Shown here: piece after piece, positions 29,157 through 37,511 of the stretch
Layout: every line of letters begins with the position of its first letter
Position numbering within the stretch: position 1 is the first letter of the stretch
Source of the DNA: Piscibacillus halophilus
GTDB taxonomy: Bacteria; Bacillota; Bacilli; Bacillales; Alkalibacillaceae
Direction: 5' to 3'
Length of the DNA: 64,000 bases
Assembly: GCF_900110685.1 (NCBI RefSeq)
Contig: NZ_FOES01000008.1
Coordinates: 1 to 64,000, forward strand
The notes under the pieces: model-generated
The model's database searches: none
Told to the model about the DNA's origin: nothing
Seen by the model: the letters and a program-made list of their open reading frames with translations, nothing else
Translations under genes and position numbers: made by a program

Positions 29157-29186
29157 ATAAGGGAGGGGGGTCAACTCCTTCCTTAT
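29157..29186 (+). other. Hairpin between the two tasA-like genes
   Basis: ATAAGGGAGG (29157-29166) pairs with CCTTCCTTAT (29177-29186), with one wobble pair. There is no T run, so it is more likely an mRNA-stabilising or processing element than a terminator. It may raise the level of the first fibre transcript. Confidence 0.5.
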
Positions 29187-29250
29187 ACATATAGTAAATA
29201 ACTAATACGACTATATTTACAACATTATTTATAGCTATGGAGGTATGATT

Positions 29251-29814
29251 ATGTCTATTAAAAAGAAGCTGGGAATGGGTGTGTTATCAGCGACACTAGG
29301 TATTTCATTAATTGGCGGAGGAACATTTGCTTACTTTAGTGACACAGAAGAAACAAATAACACATTTGCAGCAGGTACTTTAGATCTAAATTTAAAATCT
29401 ACTGATGATAGTGAAGAAGTGAACGTAAATATTGACAATATGAAACCAGGCGATTGGAAAGTTCATCAAATTCGTTTATACAATGATGGATCTTTAAACT
29501 TCAAGGATGTGGTGATGTCATCTTCATATGAAGTAACAGATGATAAAGGTGATAACGATGGAGAAGACTTTGCAGATCATCTCCATGTCAACATTTTGGA
29601 TACAGCTACAAATACAAATATTGTAAGTTGGACTCCTTTAAGTGAAATTGATGATACTGTTTTAACAGAAAATTTAGAGGCTGGTGCCAGACAAATTCTT
29701 AGATTTGACTTCAAATTTATCGATAATGGCGAGGATCAAAACAAATTCCAGGGTGACGCAATTGATCTTAACTTAACATTTGAAGCAAGCCAAGAAGATG
29801 GCAGTCTTAGATAA
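29251..29814 (+). CDS. TasA/CalY-like matrix fibre protein 2
   Basis: 187 residues with the same SipW-type signal (GGGTFAYFSDTEETNN) as protein 1 and a diverged mature domain containing NIDNMKPGDWKVHQIRLYND. Conservation of the signal and divergence of the mature part suggest a duplication with specialised fibre subunits. ATG 29251 is 6 bases from GGAGGT; ATG 29245 touches that site and is rejected. A long hairpin follows. Confidence 0.88.
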   Translation: MSIKKKLGMGVLSATLGISLIGGGTFAYFSDTEETNNTFAAGTLDLNLKSTDDSEEVNVNIDNMKPGDWKVHQIRLYNDGSLNFKDVVMSSSYEVTDDKGDNDGEDFADHLHVNILDTATNTNIVSWTPLSEIDDTVLTENLEAGARQILRFDFKFIDNGEDQNKFQGDAIDLNLTFEASQEDGSLR

Positions 29815-29821
29815 TTAATTA

Positions 29822-29856
29822 GGAAAGGTGAGAAATCTCACCTTTCCAGTGTTTGT
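29822..29856 (+). terminator. Partial terminator after the second tasA-like gene
   Basis: GGAAAGGTGAGA/TCTCACCTTTCC, a strong stem with a tiny loop, followed after a few bases by a T-rich stretch. The next gene has no clear promoter of its own, so some read-through is likely; this would make the fibre genes more abundant than tapA-sipW. Confidence 0.7.
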
Positions 29857-29939
29857 TTTTTATCATAAGTCTATTATTTATTAATAGATTTACGATAAGG
29901 AATAAGCGTAATACTGATTCCTTAGATAGGGGGAAAATA

Positions 29940-30821
29940 ATGCGAAGATATACGAGGGTCGTAAAGTATCGTAAGAAACATCAGAAGCTGATATTACTGA
30001 TTAAAATAATTGCAATTTGGTATTTTAGTGTGTTTTTTGTTTCTATGTTAACCTCTGGTACCCAAGCTTACTTTAACAGCCAACCACATTCTAGTGTATC
30101 AATTAATGCTGCTGATTCGTGGTGGGACGGAAGCGAACTGATTTTTACTGGTAAAAATACTCAAAATGTAAAAGCTTGTGCACCAGAAGAAATAAGTGTT
30201 GAAATTAAGAATATTGGAAAAGACATGTATGATTCTGCAACTTTTGAAGTGTATTTCACAACAACAGGTAAACCACAAAATCCTCATGGAGAAAAGGTTG
30301 GAGAAGGAGTTATAGAACCTTTAAATAAAGATGAGGTTAAGGATATAGTCTATTTAGCCGAAGAGAATGGCTTCTATGAATTTAAAGCTTATCAGCATAA
30401 AGACTATGAAGGTGAAAATGTAGAAATTTGGAGCGAAAAAGTACATGTGAACTGCAATGCAGCAAATGAGGAAAAAGATAAAGGTGATGAGAAAGAGCAG
30501 AATGAAGTAGAAAGTGCACCAGTGAACGAAGATAGTAAAGAAGAAGTTAATAAATCAGTAGAAGATCATCAAGAGAAAGAACAAGACGAGGAAGGTTCAA
30601 AGCAGGAAGAAAAGCAACAAGAGGAAGAGACAGGTAAAGAAGATGAGGTTCAATCTGTAAATGAAGAGCAAGACCAGAGTGAAGATAACGTAGAGAAAGA
30701 AAACTCAAACGCCGATAGTGAAAAAGGTTTAGAAAATAAAGATTCTAAAGGTGACCTTAAAGGTTCAGAAAAAGATTCCTCTAAAGAAGAGAATGATGAA
30801 ACAGCTGATTCAGAGGAATAA
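29940..30821 (+). CDS. tapA: TapA-like fibre anchoring/assembly protein
   Basis: 293 residues. The N-terminal basic stretch and hydrophobic segment (residues 17-38) end in TSGTQAYFNS, a SipW-like signal. The domain shows VKACAPEEISVEIKNIGK, FYEFKAYQHKDYEG and IWSEKVHVNC, which line up with the conserved two-cysteine domain of B. subtilis TapA. A long Glu/Lys-rich tail (residues 180-293) follows, as in TapA but longer. TapA nucleates TasA fibres and helps fix them to the cell wall. ATG 29940 follows AGGGGG. Assignment rests on my recall of TapA, not on an alignment. Confidence 0.75.
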   Translation: MRRYTRVVKYRKKHQKLILLIKIIAIWYFSVFFVSMLTSGTQAYFNSQPHSSVSINAADSWWDGSELIFTGKNTQNVKACAPEEISVEIKNIGKDMYDSATFEVYFTTTGKPQNPHGEKVGEGVIEPLNKDEVKDIVYLAEENGFYEFKAYQHKDYEGENVEIWSEKVHVNCNAANEEKDKGDEKEQNEVESAPVNEDSKEEVNKSVEDHQEKEQDEEGSKQEEKQQEEETGKEDEVQSVNEEQDQSEDNVEKENSNADSEKGLENKDSKGDLKGSEKDSSKEENDETADSEE

Positions 30822-30834
30822 AGGTGGAGTAACG

Positions 30835-31443
30835 ATGAAAAGACTTAATAAATATTTAAACCTAAAAACAGCAAAAAAAGTATTCAGTGGAGTAGTTAGT
30901 GTAATCCTCGCCATAACTTTAATCATCATGTTATTTACGGTAATTACAGTTAAAGCCTCAGGTGGGGAACCTGAAGTGTTTGGATATCAAATAAAGACAG
31001 TTTTATCTGGATCAATGGAACCAGAATTTAAAACGGGATCGATTATTGCTGTAAAACCTGGAGGGGATATGACTCGCTTTAAGGATGGTGATGTCATTAC
31101 GTTCATGGAAGAGGATAGGTTAATTACTCACCGTGTTATTGAAGTTGTTCATAGTGGTGAGAACGTAATGTATAGAACTAAAGGGGACAACAACGATGCC
31201 CCTGATCGTAACTTAGTTTTATCAGATAATGTGGTAGCTGAATATAAAGGTTTTACGATTCCATATGTAGGATATATAGCGAGTTTTGCTCAATCTAAAG
31301 AGGGTGGGGCGCTGTTGTTAATCTTACCTGGGTTACTTTTATTGGGTTATGCAGGTTATTCCATATGGCAAGGTTTGAGTCAATTAGAAAATCGTAAAGA
31401 AAAAAGTAACAAAACTGAGAAGGTAAAAGAAGACCCAGTATAA
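30835..31443 (+). CDS. sipW: ER-type signal peptidase I, SipW
   Basis: 202 residues with an N-terminal membrane helix, the catalytic serine in VLSGSMEPEF (about residue 60) and, instead of lysine, the histidine in LITHRVIE. This Ser-His pair is diagnostic of the archaeal/ER-type peptidase SipW. The box TKGDNNDAPD follows, and there is a C-terminal membrane helix. SipW processes TasA and TapA in B. subtilis. The start is ATG 30835 after AAGGTGGAG, 14 bases after tapA. Confidence 0.93.
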   Translation: MKRLNKYLNLKTAKKVFSGVVSVILAITLIIMLFTVITVKASGGEPEVFGYQIKTVLSGSMEPEFKTGSIIAVKPGGDMTRFKDGDVITFMEEDRLITHRVIEVVHSGENVMYRTKGDNNDAPDRNLVLSDNVVAEYKGFTIPYVGYIASFAQSKEGGALLLILPGLLLLGYAGYSIWQGLSQLENRKEKSNKTEKVKEDPV

Positions 31444-31488
31444 ATATTTTAAAAGCTCCCAGTAGGGGTGTGAAAAGAAGGTGAAATG

Positions 31489-32217
31489 ATGAAAAAGCAC
31501 TTGAGACATATCTTTTTAATCTCAAAAGCTTTGGTAATCATGGTTATGATGATTTCTAGTATTCAATATCATGATAAAGTTTTTGCAGATAGTGATAATT
31601 TATCAATTTCAACTACTCCTGATCAAGTTATATTCGACGTTAACAATATCAAGCCAGGAGATTGGTTTGAAAGAGAATTTACAGTTGAAAACGATGGAGA
31701 TTTAGACATAGTTTATTATATTGATAGTCGGATGATTAATGGGTCTGAAAAGTTATATAATCATATGAATCTGACTATTAAAGATTCAAGTGGTGACGTT
31801 TTATATAATGGAAAATTAGGAGATTATAAGGGTTTGGAGTACCGCGAATTAGCAATAGGTGAAAAAGATGAGTTGATGTTAATTGCCGAATTTCCTCCAG
31901 AGTCTGGGAATGAATATCAAGGTTTAAAGACAAATTTTGTTATTAGGGTGAATGCACGTGAAGAACCAATAGATGTACCTGAAGACATTGAAAAACCAGA
32001 TGAACAAGACCGTGAACAAGATGATCTTGCTAGTGGAGTGGGAGATTCAGGAGGAGACAAAGATTCAACTGACGGTGAACAAGTGAAAGGAAACAGCGCC
32101 CTTCCTCAAACCGGTGAACAAATACCCTACTTATTTTATATTATTGGGGGAATCTTCTTATTAAGTGGAGTGACTCTATATCTAATTACTCGTAGGTTGG
32201 CACGTGATCATAAGTGA
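31489..32217 (+). CDS. LPQTG cell-wall-anchored protein with a TasA-like domain
   Basis: About 242 residues. A conventional signal peptide ends at VFA-DS. A TasA/camelysin-like domain (about 45-165) has NNIKPGDWFEREFTVENDGDLD, the same block as in the fibre proteins. An acidic linker (about 165-205) leads to LPQTG, a hydrophobic helix and RRLARDHK, a complete sorting signal. It is thus predicted to be covalently attached to peptidoglycan. The stop codon overlaps the sortase start by 4 bases. It could be the wall-side base of the fibre, which is an inference. ATG 31489 is preferred to 31486 because of spacing from AAGAAGG. Confidence 0.85.
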   Translation: MKKHLRHIFLISKALVIMVMMISSIQYHDKVFADSDNLSISTTPDQVIFDVNNIKPGDWFEREFTVENDGDLDIVYYIDSRMINGSEKLYNHMNLTIKDSSGDVLYNGKLGDYKGLEYRELAIGEKDELMLIAEFPPESGNEYQGLKTNFVIRVNAREEPIDVPEDIEKPDEQDREQDDLASGVGDSGGDKDSTDGEQVKGNSALPQTGEQIPYLFYIIGGIFLLSGVTLYLITRRLARDHK

Positions 32218-32837
32218 AAAAACTGGTTGCGGTTCTTTTCATTATAATGGGTATAGGAATAATCGCATTTCCACATGTTCAAAATCAACTCTATGCATCA
32301 AAAGAAGATGAGCTAGTTCGAGAGTTTCAAAACTTAAATCAGGTTTTTAATCAAAACCAAGAACGCTCAGAAATCGAATTGGAGGACGATGACCATGATG
32401 TAAGTGAGACTCAAAATAGCTCTCTAGATTCTCGTGTAATTGGTTTATTGCATATTGAAAAAATTGATCTAACTGTTCCGATGTTACAAGGGGCTTCGGA
32501 GGAAAACTTGGACATAGGTGTGGGGATCATGGATGGAACCGATCCTCTAGGCAATGTTGGAAATACAGGTATTGCAGGCCACAGAAGTTATACAGAAGGA
32601 CGCTTGTTTAATCGTTTAGATGAAATATCTAAAGGCGATGAGATCATCATTGAAACATTAGACGGTGAGTGGCTGTATGAAGTCTTTGATACTAAAATTG
32701 TCACCCCTGATGATGTTTCTGTGTTAGAGCCAATGGCTGAAGAATCTATTATAACTTTAATAACGTGTGAACCAATGTATGATCCTACCCACCGCATCAT
32801 TGTTCACGCAAAAAAAATTGATGATGATGCCTCATAA
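32214..32837 (+). CDS. Class D sortase
   Basis: 207-residue transpeptidase with an N-terminal membrane anchor, the catalytic His in GIAGHRSY, Cys in TLITCEPM and Arg in DPTHRIIVHA. The LITCEP sequence and the short length point to class D. The start is GTG 32214, overlapping the TGA of the LPQTG gene, so the two are translationally coupled and this enzyme is very probably dedicated to that substrate. A short linker (EDDDHDVSETQNSS) lies between anchor and fold. Confidence 0.88.
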   Translation: MKKLVAVLFIIMGIGIIAFPHVQNQLYASKEDELVREFQNLNQVFNQNQERSEIELEDDDHDVSETQNSSLDSRVIGLLHIEKIDLTVPMLQGASEENLDIGVGIMDGTDPLGNVGNTGIAGHRSYTEGRLFNRLDEISKGDEIIIETLDGEWLYEVFDTKIVTPDDVSVLEPMAEESIITLITCEPMYDPTHRIIVHAKKIDDDAS

Positions 32838-32849
32838 CGGGGCATCTTT
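32823..32849 (+). terminator. Intrinsic terminator of the matrix operon
   Basis: GATGCC/GGCATC stem then TTTTT, just at the sortase stop codon. Confidence 0.8.
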
Positions 32850-32856
32850 TTGTACA

Positions 32857-32886
32857 TAAAAAAATCGCCAAATTAGGCGATTTTAA
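32857..32886 (-). terminator. Intrinsic terminator of sinR
   Basis: AAAATCGCC/GGCGATTTT stem with a 6-base loop, followed by T on the minus strand. It overlaps the end of sinR. Confidence 0.8.
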
Positions 32887-33215
32887 TCATCTTCTTTTTT
32901 CATTTTCCATTTATTAAATTCAAGGAAGTTTTTGAATTCTTCTTTTGATATGCCTGAACTCATCGCTTCTTTGACTAAATTCTCCCACTCTGAATCAAGT
33001 CCAGATTCTCCTTCTTCAACAGTATCTTTGATTAAGTGGTCAATCGTAATATTTAATTCATTGGCAACTTTTTCTAAAAATTGGACGGATGGGTTTTGTT
33101 GTATATTTCGTTCAAGGGCGCTTAAATACGATTTAGCAACTCCTGCTCGTTCAGCTAACTCTGTTAATGACATACCTTTTTCCTGCCTATATTTTTTGAC
33201 GCGCTCACCGATCAT
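32883..33215 (-). CDS. sinR: SinR-type master biofilm repressor
   Basis: 110 residues. The helix-turn-helix (residues 4-60) MIGERVKKYRQEKGMSLTEL, then GVAKSYLSALERNIQ and NPSVQFLEKVANELN, is very close to B. subtilis SinR. The C-terminal dimerisation domain DSEWENLVKEAMSSGISKEE also matches. SinR represses matrix genes by binding GTTCTYT elements, three paired copies of which lie in front of the convergent operon. No SinI antirepressor gene is adjacent. AAGGAG precedes ATG 33215. Confidence 0.93.
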   Translation of the reverse strand: MIGERVKKYRQEKGMSLTELAERAGVAKSYLSALERNIQQNPSVQFLEKVANELNITIDHLIKDTVEEGESGLDSEWENLVKEAMSSGISKEEFKNFLEFNKWKMKKEDD

Positions 33216-33395
33216 TTATGAAAACTCCTTAACGTTTACAGTATTAATTATAATCTTATCAATAATATAGCACAATTTCACAGAAAAAAGTTAGGTCAAT
33301 TCTTGAAATTCGGTCTAATTCGTTTTATTTTTTTGAGTAGACTTGTTAAGATGTTAGTGTTAGAAAAATTTTCTGTCCAAAGTGAGTGTTACAAC

Positions 33396-34235
33396 ATGAC
33401 AAAAGAGCAGTGGTATTTTATTAATACAGGAACGAATGATGCCGCTTATAATATGGCGTTTGATGAGTGTTTATTAAGGTGGCATAGCGAAGGGAAAATT
33501 CCACCTGTGCTGCGTTTTTATACTTGGACGCCAGCAGCGATGTCGGTTGGATATTTTCAGAAGGTTGAAGGAAAGATACATACGGAGAATATTAAACATC
33601 ACGGGTTTGATTTCGTTCGACGCCTAACTGGTGGTCGTGCAGTACTACATGATCACGAATTAACATATAGTGTTGTCGTTTCTGAAGATCATCCAGAAAT
33701 GCCGAAAACAGTCACGGAAGCTTATCGTGTTATTACGAAAGGGCTGTTAGAAGGTTATCGTAATTTAGGCATTGATGCCGATATGGCGGTGCCTGAAGGG
33801 AAACTGCAACAAACAGGTTCAGCAGTTTGTTTTGATGAACCTTCGTGGTATGAACTAGTGATTGGCGGAAAGAAAGCGGCAGGTAGTGCTCAAACTCGTA
33901 AGCAAGGTGTCATCTTACAGCACGGGTCTGTGCCAATTAGTATGGATGATGATGTGTTGTTTGACTTGTTTGCATTTCCTAATGAGAAGGTTAGAGATCG
34001 TTCAAAGGAAAAGTTTAAGGAAAAAGCAACCTCGATGGAAGAATATTTAGGTCGTGAGTTGTCGCTAGAAGAAGTTGAGGACGCCTTTTATCAAGGTTTT
34101 GAAAAAGGTTTAGATATAGAGTTAGTCCCTTTTGAGTTAACAGATGAGCAAAAGCAGGAAGTTAAGATGTTAGCAAAAGAGAAATACGAGTCAGATGAGT
34201 GGAATTTTTCACTTAGTAAAAAGGGAGTCAAGTAA
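33396..34235 (+). CDS. lipM: Octanoyl-[carrier protein] transferase LipM
   Basis: 279 residues, BPL/LPL fold. It has RRLTGGRAVLHDHELTYSVV and the acyl-carrying cysteine in GSAVCFDEPSWYEL, followed by KKAAGSAQTRKQGVILQHGS. LipM moves octanoate from acyl-carrier protein to GcvH, the first step of lipoate synthesis in Bacilli. ATG 33396 matches the start of family members. lipA follows 15 bases downstream, completing a lipoate-synthesis pair. Confidence 0.9.
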   Translation: MTKEQWYFINTGTNDAAYNMAFDECLLRWHSEGKIPPVLRFYTWTPAAMSVGYFQKVEGKIHTENIKHHGFDFVRRLTGGRAVLHDHELTYSVVVSEDHPEMPKTVTEAYRVITKGLLEGYRNLGIDADMAVPEGKLQQTGSAVCFDEPSWYELVIGGKKAAGSAQTRKQGVILQHGSVPISMDDDVLFDLFAFPNEKVRDRSKEKFKEKATSMEEYLGRELSLEEVEDAFYQGFEKGLDIELVPFELTDEQKQEVKMLAKEKYESDEWNFSLSKKGVK

Positions 34236-34259
34236 ATAAAATTCGAAGGGGTGGCATGG

Positions 34260-35183
34260 ATGACGAACAAGAATGAATACGTTAGAAAGCCAGAATGGTT
34301 AAAAATTAAGTTAAACACGAACAAGAACTACACTGGTCTAAAGAAAATGATGCGTGAGAAAAACTTACATACTGTATGTGAGGAAGCGCGTTGCCCGAAT
34401 ATTCACGAGTGTTGGGCAGTTCGTAAAACGGCTACATTTATGATTTTAGGTAAAGTATGTACGCGTGGTTGCCGTTTCTGTGCGGTTCAAACAGGTCTTC
34501 CAACTGAAATTGATTGGCAAGAGCCGGAGCGTGTAGCGGAGTCAGTTGAAATTATGGGGCTTCGCCATGCAGTCATCACAGCTGTTGCACGTGATGACTT
34601 AAAAGATGGCGGTGCGGGTGTTTTCGCAGAGACTGTAAAAGCTGTCCGCGAACGTAATCCCGGTACGACGGTTGAAGTTCTACCTTCTGATATGAAAGGT
34701 GACTATGATAGCTTACGCACATTAATGGACGCGAAGCCAGATATTTTCAATCACAATATTGAAACGGTTCGTCGATTAACACCGACTGTTCGTTCTAAGG
34801 CAACGTACGATCGTTCATTAACGTTATTAAAACGTGTTAAAGAAGTAGCTCCTGACGTACCGACAAAATCAAGTATCATGGTAGGTTTAGGTGAAACAAA
34901 AGAAGAAATCATCGAAGCAATGGATGACTTATTAGCACATGACGTTGATATTCTTACGATTGGTCAATATTTACAACCAACTCGTAATCACTTAAATGTC
35001 GTTCGTTATTATGAGCCACAAGAATTTGCAGAATTACGTAAAATCGCCTTCCAAAAAGGCTTTAAACATTGTCAAGCTGGCCCATTAGTTCGTTCATCTT
35101 ACCACGCGGATGAGCAGGTAAGTGAAGCAGCAAAACGTCGACGCGAACAATATGAAGAACATTACATGAAAAACCCATCGTAA
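34260..35183 (+). CDS. lipA: Lipoyl synthase
   Basis: 307-residue radical-SAM enzyme that inserts two sulfurs into octanoyl groups. Both Fe-S clusters are visible: the auxiliary one in [12 protein letters not shown] and the SAM cluster in CTRGCRFC. The C-terminal [13 protein letters not shown] serine is also present. ATG 34260 is 5 bases after GAAGGGGTGG. It is cotranscribed with lipM, and a strong terminator follows. Confidence 0.97.
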   Translation: MTNKNEYVRKPEWLKIKLNTNKNYTGLKKMMREKNLHTVCEEARCPNIHECWAVRKTATFMILGKVCTRGCRFCAVQTGLPTEIDWQEPERVAESVEIMGLRHAVITAVARDDLKDGGAGVFAETVKAVRERNPGTTVEVLPSDMKGDYDSLRTLMDAKPDIFNHNIETVRRLTPTVRSKATYDRSLTLLKRVKEVAPDVPTKSSIMVGLGETKEEIIEAMDDLLAHDVDILTIGQYLQPTRNHLNVVRYYEPQEFAELRKIAFQKGFKHCQAGPLVRSSYHADEQVSEAAKRRREQYEEHYMKNPS

Positions 35184-35189
35184 TGAAGA

Positions 35190-35227
35190 AAAATCCCCTT
35201 AGCCTTGGATATGGCTAAGAGGATTTT
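35190..35227 (+). terminator. Intrinsic terminator of lipM-lipA
   Basis: AAAATCCCCTTAGCC/GGCTAAGAGGATTTT, a long stem with one mismatch. Array D begins about 12 bases beyond it. Confidence 0.88.
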
Positions 35228-35239
35228 GTGTGATTAAGT

Positions 35240-35618
35240 AAAACGTGTCTATAGAAATTGAAAACGTGTCGATAGAATCGGAAAACATGACCATAGAAAT
35301 TGAAAACGTGTCGATAGAATCGGAAAACATGACCATAGAAATTGAAAACGTGCCTATAGAGTCGGAAAACATGCCGATAGAATTTGCAAACGTGTCGATA
35401 GAATTCGAAAACATGCCGATAAAATAGAAAAACATGTCCATAGATTCCTAAAACATGACTTTGAATACTTATATGATTGAAAAATACACCCATAGAATTT
35501 AGAAAAGCCCCTATAGATTTAAGAAATGCGCTTATAGATTTTAAAAACCCACCTATAGATTCTAGAAATACTCTTATAGAATTCAAATAAGCACCCATAG
35601 AAATAATAAATACATTTA
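35240..35618. repeat. 21-bp degenerate tandem array D (ATAGAATT core), about 18 units
   Basis: ATAGA or a one- to three-base variant occurs at 35251, 35272, 35293, 35314, 35335, 35356, 35377, 35398, 35419, 35440 and 35461, then at 35492, 35513, 35534, 35555, 35576, 35597 and 35618. Every step is 21 bases except one of 31, i.e. 21 plus about one helical turn. The first part also shows a 42-base super-period of alternating units (GTGTCGATAGAATCGG and ATGACCATAGAAATTG). The second part is more diverged. The array fills the convergent space between the lipA and amtB terminators. Open frames across it arise because 21 is a multiple of three and have no ribosome sites. Confidence 0.9.
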
Positions 35619-35656
35619 TAAAAAAAGTAACACAGACCACAAAAGTCTGTGTTACT
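35619..35656 (-). terminator. Intrinsic terminator of glnK-amtB
   Basis: AGTAACACAGAC/GTCTGTGTTACT stem with a 7-base loop and a run of T on the minus strand. The last unit of array D touches its T run. Confidence 0.92.
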
Positions 35657-35664
35657 AATCTTAA

Positions 35665-37053
35665 TTACAGCGGCTGTTCCCTGGAATCGGGTGCTTTTTG
35701 ATCTAAACTATCTAGACGTTTAAGTAAGCCGACTCCGAATTCACCTCGTATGTCTAAGTTTTCATTATAGATACTGTTAGTTGATTCATATGCAGATGAT
35801 CCGTGCTCTGAAAAGTCGAGTCCAGCAATTTCGTCTTCGCGAGATACTCTGATTGAACCTGCACGAGTGACAATGAATAACGCAAGGCCTGTTGCTAAAG
35901 ATGTCCAGAGAACGACGCTTAAGACACCCAAAGCTTGAATACCTAAAAGCTCAACACTTCCTGTATAGAAAAGCCCGCCTTCAACAGCGAATAATCCAAC
36001 GGCGATGGTCCCCCAAATACCACAAATACCGTGAACTGTAATCGCGCCAACAGGGTCATCAATTTTTAGCACGCGATCTAACAACTGAACGGCTTCGACT
36101 AAGATAACTCCTGCAATTAAACCGATGATGATGGCGCCAAATGGTGTGACATCAGCTGTACCGGCTGTGATACCAACCAGGCCGGCTAAAGCACCGTTTA
36201 ATGTTAACGTAGCATCAATACGTTTAAACTTAACATAAGAATAAAGGCCTGATGCCACGATTCCAGCTGAAGCAGCCAATAAAGTGGTCGCGATTACGGA
36301 TGGAATTAATGTCGGGTCTGCTGCTAGCGTGCTCCCCCCGTTAAACCCAAACCATCCAAACCATAATATGAAGACACCTAATGCGCCAATTGGTATGTTG
36401 TGTCCTGGAATGACATTCACTTTATTGTTTTTGCCGTATTTACCAATCCGTGGTCCTAATACTAATACCGTTATTAATCCCCCAACAGCTCCAGTCAAGT
36501 GAACGACTGATGACCCGGCAAAATCAACAAATCCTAAACTTGCCAGCCAACCGTCCCCCCAGATCCAGTGACCAACAATTGGATAAATAAGTCCTGTCAT
36601 AAATATCGTTAGTAACAAGTATGAGCTTAGTTTGATTCGTTCAGCGACAGCCCCTGAAATAATGGTGGCACATGTAGCGGCGAACATGGCCTGGAATACA
36701 AAAAATCCGATTTGGTCGACTTGACCTTGTAAAAAGAAACCTGATGTTCCAACGAATCCCCCTAAAGTGTTACCGAACATAAGGCCAAACCCAATTAAAA
36801 AGTAAAGAACTGATGCGATTGCAATTGTCATCATGTTTTTCATCAAAATGTTTAATGCGTTTTTAGAACGTGTAAAACCTGTTTCGACCATGGCGAAACC
36901 TGCGTGCATGAAGAACACGAGGAAAGCCCCTAGCATCATCCAAACCATATCAATCGAATCAATTAGTGGTGCCACTTCTTGTGACGTTGCGGCAAACGAT
37001 ACGGTTGGAATAAAGAATAATCCAATCATGATCGTTAATACTCTTTTAATCAT
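35665..37053 (-). CDS. amtB: Ammonium transporter
   Basis: 462-residue Amt protein with a cleavable signal (to about residue 21, VSFAAT), eleven membrane helices, the signature VDFAGSSVVHLTGAVGGL and the second pore-histidine region VHGICGIWGT. The 60-residue C-terminal tail (from EDEIAGLDFSEHGSSAYE) is the PII-docking segment and is followed by extra residues. It imports ammonium and is gated by the PII protein encoded upstream. AGGGGGAG precedes ATG 37053, 12 bases after glnK. Confidence 0.95.
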   Translation of the reverse strand: MIKRVLTIMIGLFFIPTVSFAATSQEVAPLIDSIDMVWMMLGAFLVFFMHAGFAMVETGFTRSKNALNILMKNMMTIAIASVLYFLIGFGLMFGNTLGGFVGTSGFFLQGQVDQIGFFVFQAMFAATCATIISGAVAERIKLSSYLLLTIFMTGLIYPIVGHWIWGDGWLASLGFVDFAGSSVVHLTGAVGGLITVLVLGPRIGKYGKNNKVNVIPGHNIPIGALGVFILWFGWFGFNGGSTLAADPTLIPSVIATTLLAASAGIVASGLYSYVKFKRIDATLTLNGALAGLVGITAGTADVTPFGAIIIGLIAGVILVEAVQLLDRVLKIDDPVGAITVHGICGIWGTIAVGLFAVEGGLFYTGSVELLGIQALGVLSVVLWTSLATGLALFIVTRAGSIRVSREDEIAGLDFSEHGSSAYESTNSIYNENLDIRGEFGVGLLKRLDSLDQKAPDSREQPL

Positions 37054-37065
37054 TATTTACTCCCC

Positions 37066-37407
37066 CTAAATTAATGCTTCTTTTCCAAGTTCACCAGTTC
37101 GAATTCGATATACATTCTCGACTGGAGAGACAAAAATTTTCCCATCACCGACCTGACCTGTTGAGCAAGTGTCTAAAATGGTATTAACCAGCCCATTGAC
37201 TTCATGGTCATCTACGACTAGCTCTACTTTAACTTTTGGATAAAGCTTTACTTCATATTTTGTACCTCTAAACATGCCTTCTTGACCTTTTTGTTGGCCA
37301 CATCCAGCAACTTCAGAAATCGTCATTCCTTTCACACCTTTTTGATCAAGTGTTTCCCTAAGTTCTTGAAACATCTCTGGGCGAATAATCGCTTCAATCT
37401 TTTTCAT
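37066..37407 (-). CDS. glnK: PII nitrogen regulatory protein GlnK
   Basis: 113 residues, standard PII length. The T-loop RGTKYEVKLYPKVK keeps the Tyr51 position; the B-loop TGQVGDGKIFV and C-loop YRIRTGE are present. PII trimers sense ATP/ADP and 2-oxoglutarate, and GlnK blocks AmtB when nitrogen is ample; in Bacillus it also contacts TnrA. First gene of glnK-amtB. Two GlnR/TnrA boxes flank its promoter. Confidence 0.95.
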   Translation of the reverse strand: MKKIEAIIRPEMFQELRETLDQKGVKGMTISEVAGCGQQKGQEGMFRGTKYEVKLYPKVKVELVVDDHEVNGLVNTILDTCSTGQVGDGKIFVSPVENVYRIRTGELGKEALI

Positions 37408-37429
37408 AAATAATCACCCCTATATATTT

Positions 37430-37446
37430 TGTTAACTTTCTTAACA
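37430..37446. promoter_or_regulatory. GlnR/TnrA box, downstream site
   Basis: TGTTAACTTTCTTAACA fits TGTNAN7TNACA exactly. It is centred about 20 bases downstream of the predicted glnK start, a position suited to repression. Confidence 0.8.
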
Positions 37447-37465
37447 TCTTATGTTATTAATATTT

Positions 37466-37494
37466 ATAATACGCATATTATTCAGAAAAATCAA
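37466..37494 (-). promoter_or_regulatory. Predicted glnK promoter
   Basis: On the minus strand, TTGATT (37494-37489) and TATTAT (37471-37466) are 17 bases apart; the start would be near 37459. Confidence 0.55.
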
Positions 37495-37511
37495 CCGTTA
37501 TTTTTAATTTA

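Noticed and set aside
35240..35618. Array D as a CRISPR locus
   Set aside because: The unit is 21 bases with no distinct repeat/spacer division, the drift is continuous, and no cas gene is present.
35215..35640. Open reading frames of 60 to 141 codons across array D on both strands, some looking like heptad-repeat proteins
   Set aside because: They arise because the 21-base period preserves any open frame. None has a ribosome site, and similar frames occur on opposite strands of the same DNA.
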